From an uncultured Bacilli bacterium (GTDB lineage Bacteria; Bacillota_I; Bacilli_A; RF39; UBA660), in contig CALVKF010000004.1 in assembly GCA_944332555.1 (NCBI GenBank), positions 1 through 58,502 of the forward strand: DNA of 58,502 bases, given 5' to 3'. Shown piece by piece: positions 24,432 to 33,593 of this stretch; positions within the stretch are counted from its first letter, which is position 1; every line of letters begins with the position of its first letter. The notes below the pieces were generated by a model. The model did not search any database. It had not been told where the DNA came from and worked only from the letters and a program-made list of their open reading frames with translations. The translations under genes were made by a program, and so were the position numbers.

Positions 24432-25268
24432 TTAATCTTTAACTATTTCAAAGTCAATATGTTTTATTTTTAACTTTGCTCTGTATATATTATATTTAAT
24501 TTCTCTTTCTATTTTTATTAATTCTGGTAACGATAAATCATCATCAATACTTATTTCTATTGTTGCTGTATAGTGTTTATTTATATTATTTAAATTAATT
24601 GAATTAAAATAAACATTATTATATTTATTAATTATTTGTTTTACTTTATCATTTACTTTTTTAGATGTATCATTAGAACTATGCATTAATATTATGTTGT
24701 TAGCAATTATTTTATATCCTTTTATAAATATTAAAATGCTTATAAATAAACAACCATATAAATTAATTAATGGTATTTTTATACTTAACATAATTAACAT
24801 AAACATTAAAATATTAAGTAGGGCATCATAGTAAGAATTTTTACTAGTTATATATAAACTTTGACTAAATATATTTTTACTAATATTAAATGTATAATTA
24901 GAATTTAAAAAATGCATTAAAATAATAGTAATCATAATAAATATAATATTACCTGATGCACAAGTAAAATCTAAATAAAATGTTTGTTCAAATAAATATA
25001 TAGATGTAATAATGAGTATTATACCTACAAAAATATGTAAAATTGATTCTTGTTTACCAAATCCAAAAGGATGCTTCATATTAGCTTTACGCATAGATAT
25101 AACACTTCCAATATAAGCAATTGCTTCATTAATATAATTGCATAAAGTAAAATAACCTAGCATCATTAAAATATAACTATTAAAAAATATTCCACAGACT
25201 ATTTTTATAATAGCTAGTGCTAAATTTATAAACATACTTACATTTAAGGTTTGTTCTTCTTTTATCAT
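24432..25268 (-). CDS. CDF-family transporter, divergent
   Basis: A 278-aa membrane protein with about six helices and a cytoplasmic C-terminal domain, matching cation diffusion facilitators. The family loop motif is present (MKHPFGFGKQESI). The metal site is not standard: helix 2 reads LGYFTLCNYINE where active members have a DxxxD or HxxxD pair. Helix 5 keeps one Asp (NSYYDALLNILM). It may carry a different substrate or be inactive. It is the first gene of the unit with the MacB-type ABC protein, 12 nt upstream of it. Confidence 0.8.
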   Translation of the reverse strand: MIKEEQTLNVSMFINLALAIIKIVCGIFFNSYILMMLGYFTLCNYINEAIAYIGSVISMRKANMKHPFGFGKQESILHIFVGIILIITSIYLFEQTFYLDFTCASGNIIFIMITIILMHFLNSNYTFNISKNIFSQSLYITSKNSYYDALLNILMFMLIMLSIKIPLINLYGCLFISILIFIKGYKIIANNIILMHSSNDTSKKVNDKVKQIINKYNNVYFNSINLNNINKHYTATIEISIDDDLSLPELIKIEREIKYNIYRAKLKIKHIDFEIVKD

Positions 25269-25299
25269 ATATTACACCTATAATAAATTATATCACATA

Positions 25300-25818
25300 T
25301 TAGCGATATATTATATAGTTTTCTTTTCTTGGCTTAGCAATTGGCAGTTCACTATCTCTATATCCTAATATAACATTACCAACACCTTCATATGTTTCAT
25401 CTAATCCCCAAGATTTAAGTAGATCTTTACCAAACTCTGTTTCAAATGTTTCTTTAGCTCTATCAATCCAACAAGAATCAACTCCCAAACTAAATGCAGC
25501 ATTTAAAATGTTGGTTATAACACTAGATCCATCTTTAACATGTGTTGGAATATCTTTTTTAGCAAGTACTACCACTAAAGTAGGGGCACCATAAAAAGGA
25601 TTAGTGTCTCTACCCATAATACTGGCATTAATTTTAGCAATTTTATCTATTAAATCTTTATCTTGAATGGCTACAATTACTGCACTTTGCATACCCATAC
25701 CACTTGGTGCATAGGTTCCACACTTAAGTATTTCATCTAAAATATCTTTAGGAATTTGTGTGTCTTTAAAACTTCTCACACTTCTTCTTTCACATAATAC
25801 TTTAGTTGTTTCATTCAA
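25300..25818 (-). CDS. Nitroreductase-family flavoprotein
   Basis: A 172-aa FMN-dependent oxidoreductase. The N-terminal FMN-binding Arg motif is CERRSVRSFKDTQIPKD; further conserved parts are GTYAPSGMGMQSAVIVAI and the C-terminal VILGYRDSELPIAKPRKENYI. The natural substrate is unknown; family members reduce nitroaromatics, quinones or enones with NAD(P)H. I prefer the TTG at 25818 (giving MNETTKVLCERRS), where homologues start and which is preceded by GGATGGTGAT, over the ATG at 25830 that lies within that site. Confidence 0.9.
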   Translation of the reverse strand: MNETTKVLCERRSVRSFKDTQIPKDILDEILKCGTYAPSGMGMQSAVIVAIQDKDLIDKIAKINASIMGRDTNPFYGAPTLVVVLAKKDIPTHVKDGSSVITNILNAAFSLGVDSCWIDRAKETFETEFGKDLLKSWGLDETYEGVGNVILGYRDSELPIAKPRKENYIIYR

Positions 25819-25858
25819 TTTTATCACCATCCTACATTATAATACCACATTTTTACTA

Positions 25859-28327
25859 TTAATTACTATTATTAATTTTTTTAGTATAATTACATCCAGT
25901 TTTTGAATAATTAGAACAACCAAGAAAATCACCATATTGACCATGTTTTCTTATTAATCTACCTCCACATTTAGGACAAGTATATTTTGATTTTTGTATT
26001 TCAGTTCCATAAATGTTTTTTAATTCTTGAACAAATTCCGATTCTTTGTTTTTTATAGTAACTAAAAAAACTTTTCTTTTGGCTCTTGTTATTGTTACAT
26101 AAAATAATCTTCTTTCTTCTGCTAAAGGGAAATTATCACTACTTTCTAACAAAAGTTTTAAAATGTGGGCATCTTGAATTTGGCTTGGAAATCCCATACG
26201 ACCTTTTTTATTGTTAATAATAAAAACATAATCAGCTTGTAATCCTTTGGATTTATGAGCTGTAACATATTGGATTTTTAAATCGGGTCTTTTAAAATAT
26301 TTTACATCAACTAGGCCAGTTTCATTATTAAAGTTATAATTTAACTCAATAAAGTTTTTTAATAAATTTATATCAAAATTATATCTTCCAATAAGAAATA
26401 CTGTACTATTTTTTGGTAAATCTTTTAATTTTTCAATCATAAATTTAATACTATATTCTTCTGTGTAACCTTGAATTTCTTCTAATGCAAAAGTATAATC
26501 AAAATCTTGACTTTTAATCTGTTTATATATTTGTTTGGGATTTTTCATGATAAAATTACTGCTTATATCAATTAAGCTCTGTGAAAAACGATAGGTTGTT
26601 TCAATTTTGCTGATTTCTGATGGTCCCCAATATTTTTCAAAGTCTAATATATATCCAATATCACTTCCAGAAAATCTATATATACTTTGCCAGTCATCAC
26701 CAACACAAAATAATTTAAAATCATTTGATTGTCTTAAACTATCTATTAACTTAAATCTAGATTTTGATATATCTTGATATTCATCAATTATTACATATTT
26801 GTAAGGATTTATAAATTTACCAGTATTGACATAGTTTGTAGCTAAATTTATCATGTCATTAAAATCAATTTCTTTATTATTGTTTAAATAATCACAATAG
26901 GCGTTATATATGGGTTCTACGAGATTAAGTAATATATTATCAGTCTTATATTCGGTTATATTTCTTAAGTCTTCAAATGTATAATTGTTACTTTTTATTA
27001 AGTTAATTATTGTTTGAAACAATTCAATTATTCCATCAACCAATGATTTATTATTAGTGCTTAAATTGGCCCATAACTCTTCTGGACTTTTTGGATTGAA
27101 TTTGACGGAATTTTCCAATAATCTTTGTTCTAATTTTTTTAATAAAATACCCTCACTTTTTTCAAAAGCATAGCATTCTATCATAACTGTGTTGTTTTCT
27201 TTATGTATTTTTCTTTTCCATCTCATAGATTCTTGATAACTTTGTGTTGCACTCATATTATGAGATGGTTTAAAATATGGAGGAACCTCGCCATTTCTAT
27301 CTATGCTAAAATATTCTATATAAATATTATAATCCGGCAAATAAAAATCAGGACGGTATTGACCATATTCAGTGTCTGCAACATCATATTTATAGGGTTC
27401 TTCATAAATGTAATTTATATTATTTTGATTTAAATAATTTGCAATATCCATTTCTCCATAACTTTTAACAATTTCATTTTTTATTGTAGTAGGGGGATTA
27501 TATTGTAAATATTCTTTATATTCCTTTTCGTTTTTAAATTCGAATTCTGATTTGGGTACAACATAATTGTATAAAAAATAGTTATTTAACAAATTTAAAT
27601 AATCTTTATTTTTTATATTTTGTTGTAATTGTTCTTTAATAAATTTTGATAAATTTAATTGTGATATTTTCGGAATACTCCCATTTACTTTGGTTATGAT
27701 AGATAATCCTAGTTTGTGGAATGTACAAGCTGTTATATCAGCTCCGGTTTCTTTAGCGATTCTTTCTTTCATTTCAGATGCAGAAGCATTAGTAAATGAT
27801 AGTACTAAAATATCTTCAGGGTTACATTCTAGTGTTTTAAGTAAATATTTAACTTTACCAACAATAGTTGTGGTCTTTCCTGTTCCTGCACCAGCAATAA
27901 CTAAGTTATTGTGTGTTTCTTTAATAATGCATTTCATTTGCTGTTTATCTAATTTTTTTCCTTCAACATTACCAATTAAGTTATAAGCATCATTAATTTT
28001 TATGTTTGCAATATTATCATTATGTATTCTAATTTTTTCTTTTAAATTAACATTATTTAGAGTTTCAATATTTTTCAATAGCATTTTATAATTATTGGCT
28101 TTCTTTAATTTTATTACTTTTTCACGAGTAATTTTATCCGATATTAAATTATATTTAATTTGCCAATTTTTTTCTAAATTTGGATCAATAAAATCATTAT
28201 TATTTTGAAATATATCATTAATATAGTTAATCAGTTCATTAATTTCACTGATTAAATTATTACAGTCATTATTTATTTTTTCCTTTTTCTCTTTGTAATT
28301 TTGTATCAACATCTTAATAAGATTCAA
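25859..28327 (-). CDS. UvrD/HelD-like DNA helicase with zinc finger
   Basis: An 822-aa superfamily 1 helicase resembling E. coli helicase IV. It has a coiled-coil N terminus, Walker A IAGAGTGKTTT, motif Ia LVLSFTNASASEMKERI, and motif II VIIDEYQDIS followed by FCVGDDWQSIYRFSGSD. The later motifs are QYVTAHKSKGLQADYV and EERRLFYVTITRAKRKVF. A nuclease-like insert (PDFYLPDYNIYIEYFSID) lies near the middle; helicase IV relatives carry a similar PD-(D/E)xK-type region. The C terminus is a topoisomerase-type zinc ribbon (CPKCGGRLIRKHG, then CSNYSKTGC). The start is TTG with GGAGTGGTG upstream. It stands alone next to the accessory region. Confidence 0.9.
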   Translation of the reverse strand: MNLIKMLIQNYKEKKEKINNDCNNLISEINELINYINDIFQNNNDFIDPNLEKNWQIKYNLISDKITREKVIKLKKANNYKMLLKNIETLNNVNLKEKIRIHNDNIANIKINDAYNLIGNVEGKKLDKQQMKCIIKETHNNLVIAGAGTGKTTTIVGKVKYLLKTLECNPEDILVLSFTNASASEMKERIAKETGADITACTFHKLGLSIITKVNGSIPKISQLNLSKFIKEQLQQNIKNKDYLNLLNNYFLYNYVVPKSEFEFKNEKEYKEYLQYNPPTTIKNEIVKSYGEMDIANYLNQNNINYIYEEPYKYDVADTEYGQYRPDFYLPDYNIYIEYFSIDRNGEVPPYFKPSHNMSATQSYQESMRWKRKIHKENNTVMIECYAFEKSEGILLKKLEQRLLENSVKFNPKSPEELWANLSTNNKSLVDGIIELFQTIINLIKSNNYTFEDLRNITEYKTDNILLNLVEPIYNAYCDYLNNNKEIDFNDMINLATNYVNTGKFINPYKYVIIDEYQDISKSRFKLIDSLRQSNDFKLFCVGDDWQSIYRFSGSDIGYILDFEKYWGPSEISKIETTYRFSQSLIDISSNFIMKNPKQIYKQIKSQDFDYTFALEEIQGYTEEYSIKFMIEKLKDLPKNSTVFLIGRYNFDINLLKNFIELNYNFNNETGLVDVKYFKRPDLKIQYVTAHKSKGLQADYVFIINNKKGRMGFPSQIQDAHILKLLLESSDNFPLAEERRLFYVTITRAKRKVFLVTIKNKESEFVQELKNIYGTEIQKSKYTCPKCGGRLIRKHGQYGDFLGCSNYSKTGCNYTKKINNSN

Positions 28328-28384
28328 TTTAACACCACTCCCAACTGCTTTAGTACTATAATATCACATTTTTGTGATAAAGTA

Positions 28385-28413
28385 TTGATTTTTCTTTGTT
28401 TTTTTGATATCCT
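28385..28413 (+). promoter_or_regulatory. Promoter of tRNA-His
   Basis: TTGATT (28385-28390), a 17-bp spacer and TATCCT (28408-28413). Confidence 0.6.
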
Positions 28414-28425
28414 ATTAACAGTTAT

Positions 28426-28502
28426 GGCGGAATTGGTGAAGTGGTTAACACGGTAGATTGTGGCTCTATTATGCATGGGTTCGACTCCCATATTTCGCCC
28501 CA
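28426..28502 (+). tRNA. tRNA-His(GUG)
   Basis: A 77-nt tRNA with the histidine-specific extra base pair G-1:C73, so the acceptor stem is 8 bp. The anticodon loop is TTGTGGC (GUG), the T arm ATGGGTTCGACTCCCAT, and CCA is encoded. tRNA genes are common insertion points, and this one borders the accessory region. Confidence 0.95.
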
Positions 28503-28514
28503 TAGTGTGATTAG

Positions 28515-28547
28515 ACTAGGATAATTATTTAATAGTCCTAGTTTTTT
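28515..28547 (+). terminator. Terminator of tRNA-His
   Basis: ACTAGGA (28515-28521) with TCCTAGT (28536-28542) and a T run. Confidence 0.75.
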
Positions 28548-28553
28548 GTTGAA

Positions 28554-28600
28554 ATAAAAAAGGGATTAACCCTCGCCCCAGCGGGCAAGGATTAATCCCT
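28554..28600 (-). terminator. Long GC-rich terminator on the minus strand
   Basis: AGGGATTAA pairs with TTAATCCCT, and the inner CTCGCCC/GGGCAAG continues the stem around a CAGC loop (about 18 bp with a bulge and a mismatch). On the minus strand it is followed by TTTTTT. The only candidate gene upstream on that strand is the small ORF at 28633-28713. Confidence 0.7.
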
Positions 28601-28632
28601 ATAAAAATATTTTACTGCATATTTTGTGATAA

Positions 28633-28713
28633 TCAAGTTTTGAGAAATTGACATTTTGAATTTGTTGTGATATGTTTATTTATAGAAAGAGAAGTCAATT
28701 GATATTTACTCAT
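28633..28713 (-). CDS. Small ORF, 26-aa peptide
   Basis: The peptide is MSKYQLTSLSINKHITTNSK followed by CQFLKT. Evidence that it is real: AAGGAG at 28720-28725 sits 6 nt before the ATG, and a strong minus-strand terminator follows at 28554-28600 with no other gene to serve. It has no membrane segment and one Cys near the C terminus. No modification enzyme or transporter is next to it. It could be a small regulatory or signalling peptide; I do not recognise it. Confidence 0.4.
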   Translation of the reverse strand: MSKYQLTSLSINKHITTNSKCQFLKT

Positions 28714-28823
28714 AGGCTTCTCCTTTGTTTAAATAGTAAAAATATTTTATATTAATAATTTGTTCTATGTTATATAATTTCTTAAAGAAATTTAAAATAT
28801 TTTGGAAAGGGTTAAGGATTATT

Positions 28824-29033
28824 ATGGGATTATTTAATTTATTTAATAATAATGATAAACAAGATTCTAAAGAATTTGGACTATTTTCTTTTTTAGAAGA
28901 AAATAGCATGAAAAAGAAAAATTCAAATTTAGAGGATTGGCAACAAAAATTAGTGAATGAGGGTAAATATGATTCTATTTCTTTTGAAAAAGATTTAGAA
29001 GAAGATGACTATTATTATGAGGATGATGAATAA
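28824..29033 (+). CDS. Small acidic protein of unknown function
   Basis: A 69-aa protein beginning MGLFNLFNNNDKQDSKEF, with a central LEDWQQKLVNEGKYDSISFE and a very acidic, Tyr-rich tail (EDDYYYEDDE). Proteins of this shape recur in related low-GC genomes, but I know of no function. The start is ATG 28824 with AAGGATT upstream; a longer reading from 28767 lacks a ribosome binding site. Confidence 0.65.
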   Translation: MGLFNLFNNNDKQDSKEFGLFSFLEENSMKKKNSNLEDWQQKLVNEGKYDSISFEKDLEEDDYYYEDDE

Positions 29034-29040
29034 TGTTGAT

Positions 29041-29115
29041 AAAAAATAAGAAGTAGATAGTGCCCGTAAATACTGGTTTTTAATTGTCTTTAATTGATTT
29101 TACCTCTTATTTTTT
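29041..29115. terminator. Long-loop inverted repeat, probably a bidirectional terminator
   Basis: AAAAAATAAGA at 29041-29051 is the exact inverse of TCTTATTTTTT at 29105-29115, with A and T runs giving a terminator on both strands. The 53-nt loop is unusually long. Confidence 0.5.
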
Positions 29116-29163
29116 ATAATTATTAATGTTATTTAATACATTTATTGTATGTTTGTTTAATTA

Positions 29164-30489
29164 CTAATTATTAGCATTATTTTCTTTGCTATCTATCAAT
29201 ATTTGAGTGCCAAGCAAAGATATTGCTTCAAAAAATGGAAATCTTTCATAAGAATATTCGGTATTAAAAATTTCATAATAAGTATCCAATATCCTCTTTT
29301 TGAAATCGTTTGTATTTTCAAATTTAATTATTTCTCCTAGCCATCTTTGATAGTCAGTACCTATAATTTCACTATACAAAAAATCAGTTATAATTTTTTC
29401 TCCTTTTTTGGAGATGAACAAATTATATTTATTGACATCTTTAATTTTAAGTGCTAAAGCTATAGGTACGAAGATGCACGCATTAATATAATATAAATCT
29501 TTATTAAAATGTTTTTCACTCTCAATATACTCTTTAAGCATATTATAAAAGATAACAAATCTATTGCATTCTCTTAGTGAAAAATCAAAGTAATTCATTA
29601 CTAAATAACTTAAATCATGATAAATAAAAGGCCTATTGCAGAAATTAAGTTGATTTTGTAAATAAATTTTAATATCTTTAATTTCTAGACTTATAATAAA
29701 ATCATAAAATTTATTTAAATAACCATAGCCATCAAAATCACTACCATAATAGTTTTTAATTGTATTAGAAAGTTCCGAATTATTAGTTGAAACAATAATA
29801 GTTATTTTATCATTAGTATAAAAGTGTTTTATTGTTTCTAGCATTTCAACAGCAAATGTTGGTTTACAACGATCAAGTTCATCTATAATTAATATTAATC
29901 TTAATTTATCTTCTAAAATTTCATCTACAAGTTTATTAAAAGCTGTCTTCTTTTTTTCAATAGTTTTAATATTTTTCTCTAAATCATCAAAACTATTGAT
30001 TTGATCAAGATTATTAATATCGAAAAGCTTTCCACTTGCTGAGTACAGAAAATCTCTACAAAATGATTTAAGCATTTTTTTGAAATCTTTAAAATCAGCT
30101 ATTTGATTCTTCATTTTAGGATATTCATTTAATATATTATAAATTAAAGACTCGAGAGGATTGGTGTGCATATCGTTTTCCCAAGCATTATAATATACAA
30201 TAATATTTGTTTCATGTAAATTTTTTAATGATTGTTTATCATCGTCATTTATTATGCTATTATCTATATAATCTTCTATATGATCAACTAAATACTTAAA
30301 TTGTTTAATAAAGAATGTTTTTCCAGATCCCCATAGGCCATCAACAGAAATAGTTAAATTTTCTTTTGCATTTACCAGTAATTTCGAGAGCATTACTAAT
30401 TTGGAATTCCTTCTTAAAATGTTTTTCCTTATTGTTTCTTTTAAATTTTCATCATTTGGTTCTAATTCAAATTTTAACAAAGTAATCAT
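29164..30489 (-). CDS. KAP-family P-loop NTPase
   Basis: A 441-aa KAP NTPase: Walker A DGLWGSGKT (residues 50-58), followed by the family's YYNAWEND motif and Walker B RLILIIDELDRCKP with the downstream VEMLETIKHFY helix. KAP proteins include the F-plasmid phage-exclusion protein PifA and are frequent in bacterial defence islands. Many have membrane helices inserted in the NTPase domain; this one shows none. No partner gene lies on the same strand. It diverges from the DUF262 gene. A defence role is inferred from family and context. Confidence 0.85.
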   Translation of the reverse strand: MITLLKFELEPNDENLKETIRKNILRRNSKLVMLSKLLVNAKENLTISVDGLWGSGKTFFIKQFKYLVDHIEDYIDNSIINDDDKQSLKNLHETNIIVYYNAWENDMHTNPLESLIYNILNEYPKMKNQIADFKDFKKMLKSFCRDFLYSASGKLFDINNLDQINSFDDLEKNIKTIEKKKTAFNKLVDEILEDKLRLILIIDELDRCKPTFAVEMLETIKHFYTNDKITIIVSTNNSELSNTIKNYYGSDFDGYGYLNKFYDFIISLEIKDIKIYLQNQLNFCNRPFIYHDLSYLVMNYFDFSLRECNRFVIFYNMLKEYIESEKHFNKDLYYINACIFVPIALALKIKDVNKYNLFISKKGEKIITDFLYSEIIGTDYQRWLGEIIKFENTNDFKKRILDTYYEIFNTEYSYERFPFFEAISLLGTQILIDSKENNANN

Positions 30490-30880
30490 CTCCTAACTTC
30501 AATAAGATTATACAACATTTTTGAGCATTTTCCTATAGAACTGTTGTTTTTTTTAATATAAAACGGGGAGGATTCCTTTGTGAAACTTTATATTTACAAC
30601 TCTATTATCATTTTATTCGTTTGTATTACAAGATTAGGATGATTATTTAATGGTTAAAATAAAAATGAATTATCTTTTACTTCAGGGGACAGAAACTAAT
30701 TTCTTTAAAAGTATTTTATTATTTTATGTTTGGAAAAGAAAATGGTGATAATGTCAATATAAAAAATGTAGGTTTAGTAGTAAAATAATTATATTAACTA
30801 TTTTTTATTCTAAATTATATTTTTTTATGTTATAGTATTTATATAAAGTAATTGTTTATAAGAAAGTGTTGGTGATATAG
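30490..30880. other. Gap between the KAP and DUF262 genes
   Basis: About 390 bp, AT-rich. It holds a GGGGAGG site followed 8 nt later by a 20-codon frame at 30580-30642 on the plus strand (MKLYIYNSIIILFVCITRLG), hydrophobic like a type I toxin peptide but without other support. Two more short frames at about 30650-30790 have no good start. No conserved RNA or repeat is visible. Confidence 0.35.
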
Positions 30881-33376
30881 ATGAACGATTTGCTATCTTT
30901 AACAGATTTGTTTAATAGAAAGATTTTTAGAATTCCTGATTATCAAAGAGGATATTCTTGGTGTAACTTGCAATTAGAAGAATTTTGGAGTGATATTTTA
31001 AATTTGTTACCCGATAGAGAACATTATACAGGAATGATATCATTAAAAAAATTAAATAAAAGTGATATAGATAATGAAAAATGGAATGATGAAAGGTGGC
31101 TTTTAGATAATTGGAGTTATGATGCATATCATATTGTGGATGGTCAACAAAGACTTACTACATTTATTATTTTAATTAATGAAATAGTAAATTTTTACAA
31201 AAAAATAAATCCAGATAAAGATTTAAGTCAAATTTTTGTAAATAGTATTCCTTTGAATAAAATACAAGAAGAATTTTTAGTAGTATCTAAACCGGATTCA
31301 GCAGATATTATAAAAACATATAAATTTGGTTATGAGATAGATAATCCTAGTTATGAGTTTTTTAAACATAAGATTTTGGGGGAACCTAATTCGGGGATTT
31401 TAGATGAAACATTTTACACTTTAAATTTAGAAAAAGCTAAAAATTTTTTTGAAGAAAAAATTAATGAGGAATATAATGAAAATGGAATAGCTTCTATAGA
31501 AAATATTTTTAAAAAAATAACACAAAAAATGAAATTTAACATGTATTATATTGATAATGATTTTAATGTTTATGTAGCATTTGAAACAATGAATAATAGA
31601 GGAAAAAGGCTTTCTAATCTTGAACTTTTAAAAAATAGATTAATATATTTGTCTACTATTTTCGATGAAGATGAAGATGACAGAAAAGCTGTTAGAGAAA
31701 ACATTAATAAAACATGGAAAGATGTTTATAAATATTTAGGTATGAATAAAAACAAACCTTTAAATGATGAAGATTTTTTGCAAGATCATTGGATCATATA
31801 TTTTGGTTATACTAGGTCTAATAAAGTAACATATTCTTCATTTTTATTAAATGATTATTTTAATCAAAATAATATTTCTGATAAATATATTATAAAATCA
31901 TCGGAAGTATCTGATGATTACCAAATGGAAAATATTGATGTATCAGAAATTGAAGATTTTGAAGAAGATGAAACAATAGATAATAAAAAGGAAAAATTAA
32001 CATTAAATAGTATTAGCAAATATATAAATAGTGTAAAATCTTTAATACCTTATTGGTATATTTTACAAAATCCTGATGGTTTTGATGTTGATTCTTCTAT
32101 TGATTCTTCTATTAAAGAGATGCTAAAAAAATTAAATCGATTACAATTTGTATATTTTAAACCCCTTATAACTGTTTTACTTTATAAAAATGATATTAGT
32201 GTTGAAAAGAAGGTTGAATGTTTACAAAAAATAGAAAGGTATATATTCTTACATTTTAGATTAGTTAATTATCAATCAACATATAGGAATAGTTTTTTCT
32301 GGAATTTATCACATAAATTTTATATAAATGAGGTTAATGTTAATGATGTTATTAATGAACTTAATAAAATAGATTATTTAGCAGATAATAAAGTTGCTAA
32401 TATGAGTAATATCTTGAATAATATTAATAGATTATTTAAAAATTATAAAGGATACTATTCATGGCCTGCTAGAACTTATTTTCTTTATGAATATGAACTA
32501 TATTTAATGGATAATCAAGGAAATCAAAGAATATATCCGGAAAATTTGTTTAAAAAAGATGACAAAGATAAAGTGTCAATAGAACATATTTATCCTCAAA
32601 CAGATACTGATAAATATTGGGTAGATAGATTTGGCAATTATACGGAACTGGAACAAAAACATTTAAATGGTTCTTTAGGTAATTTATTACCATTGTCATT
32701 GAGTATTAATATAAAATTACAAAATTATTCTTTTGATGATAAAAAGAATGGTAAAGATGGTAGAAGAGGATACAAAGATGGTTCTCATTCGGAAGTAGAA
32801 GTTTCTAGATATGATGAGTGGACTCCAGATACTATATTAGATAGAGGATTAAAATTAATTCAATTTATGGAAAAAAGATTTGATTTTATTGTTCCTAATA
32901 AGGCCGAGAGAATAAAAATGTTGGGCTTAGATTTTATGATTGATGAAAATGATGAAACTATAGATGTTACTATCCCTGAAATAAAGGAAAATTTAAATCA
33001 AAATAGTAAGAAAGTCTCATATTCTGAAGAAGATTATATTAGATTATCATCTAATACAAAAAATCCTCATTTGCTTGAAATTTATAAAATGTTGGATTCA
33101 TACATTTTAAGTTTGGGTGATGATATAAAAAAGAATTCAACAAAACATTATATTTCTTATACTAATGGTAAGTCATTTGTTGAGTTTCATTTTTATAAAA
33201 AATATTTACATTTAACAATTATGTCTGGCGAATATGATGATTCACAAAATAAAATAAAAAAGTTAGATGAACGATATAATTGGTCTAATACTAATGCATT
33301 GGACATTTATGAGGATGATGATATAGAATATATTAAATATCTGTTAAAGCAAAGTTATGAAAAGACATTTAAATAG
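30881..33376 (+). CDS. DUF262/HNH (GmrSD-type) restriction protein
   Basis: An 831-aa protein with three parts. The N-terminal DUF262 domain has FRIPDYQRGYSW (residues 16-27) and the HIVDGQQRLTT motif of the nucleotide-dependent ParB-like fold. The C-terminal DUF1524 HNH nuclease has VSIEHIYPQTD near residue 566 and GSLGNLLPLSLSINIKLQNY. A final domain (LLEIYKMLDSYILSLGDDIK onward) resembles DUF5655. GmrSD-type enzymes cut phage DNA with modified bases (Type IV restriction); related DUF262 proteins act with phosphorothioate or BREX systems. The target here is unknown. It heads the same-strand defence run but has its own terminator. Confidence 0.88.
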   Translation: MNDLLSLTDLFNRKIFRIPDYQRGYSWCNLQLEEFWSDILNLLPDREHYTGMISLKKLNKSDIDNEKWNDERWLLDNWSYDAYHIVDGQQRLTTFIILINEIVNFYKKINPDKDLSQIFVNSIPLNKIQEEFLVVSKPDSADIIKTYKFGYEIDNPSYEFFKHKILGEPNSGILDETFYTLNLEKAKNFFEEKINEEYNENGIASIENIFKKITQKMKFNMYYIDNDFNVYVAFETMNNRGKRLSNLELLKNRLIYLSTIFDEDEDDRKAVRENINKTWKDVYKYLGMNKNKPLNDEDFLQDHWIIYFGYTRSNKVTYSSFLLNDYFNQNNISDKYIIKSSEVSDDYQMENIDVSEIEDFEEDETIDNKKEKLTLNSISKYINSVKSLIPYWYILQNPDGFDVDSSIDSSIKEMLKKLNRLQFVYFKPLITVLLYKNDISVEKKVECLQKIERYIFLHFRLVNYQSTYRNSFFWNLSHKFYINEVNVNDVINELNKIDYLADNKVANMSNILNNINRLFKNYKGYYSWPARTYFLYEYELYLMDNQGNQRIYPENLFKKDDKDKVSIEHIYPQTDTDKYWVDRFGNYTELEQKHLNGSLGNLLPLSLSINIKLQNYSFDDKKNGKDGRRGYKDGSHSEVEVSRYDEWTPDTILDRGLKLIQFMEKRFDFIVPNKAERIKMLGLDFMIDENDETIDVTIPEIKENLNQNSKKVSYSEEDYIRLSSNTKNPHLLEIYKMLDSYILSLGDDIKKNSTKHYISYTNGKSFVEFHFYKKYLHLTIMSGEYDDSQNKIKKLDERYNWSNTNALDIYEDDDIEYIKYLLKQSYEKTFK

Positions 33377-33402
33377 TGTAGAAATAAAAATCTACATTTT
33401 TT
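33377..33402 (+). terminator. Terminator after the DUF262 gene
   Basis: TGTAGA/TCTACA stem with a T run. Confidence 0.7.
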
Positions 33403-33446
33403 GTTTTTAACATTATTAAATAATTTATAAAAATTTAAAATTATGG

Positions 33447-33452
33447 TATAAT
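33447..33452 (+). promoter_or_regulatory. Extended -10 promoter of the HEPN-CBS / Type ISP unit
   Basis: TGGTATAAT: a TATAAT at 33447-33452 with the TG extension, and a weak TTTATA -35 17 bp upstream. It would drive the unit from 33474 onward. Confidence 0.6.
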
Positions 33453-33473
33453 GAAAAAGAAAAGTTGGACATA

Positions 33474-33593
33474 ATGAAGTTAAAAATAAAAAATGCAAAA
33501 AAAGCTTTATTAAAACAACTTACTAAAATAGAAATTAATAGATTTAATGATTGGAGTAAAAATGGAAAATGTAAAAAATGCAGAAACTTTTAG
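33474..33593 (+). CDS. Possible 39-aa ORF overlapping the HEPN-CBS start
   Basis: ATG 33474 opens a basic frame MKLKIKNAKKALLKQLTKIE, continuing to the end KNGKCKKCRNF-stop, 15 nt after the predicted transcript start. Only a weak GGA precedes the ATG. It overlaps the first 32 nt of the HEPN-CBS gene in another frame, so it could be a leader peptide that couples translation, or chance. Confidence 0.25.
   Translation: MKLKIKNAKKALLKQLTKIEINRFNDWSKNGKCKKCRNF

Noticed and set aside
29041..29115. Inverted repeat as a structured RNA gene
   Set aside because: The ends are simple A/T runs typical of bidirectional terminators, and the long loop shows no convincing inner helices.
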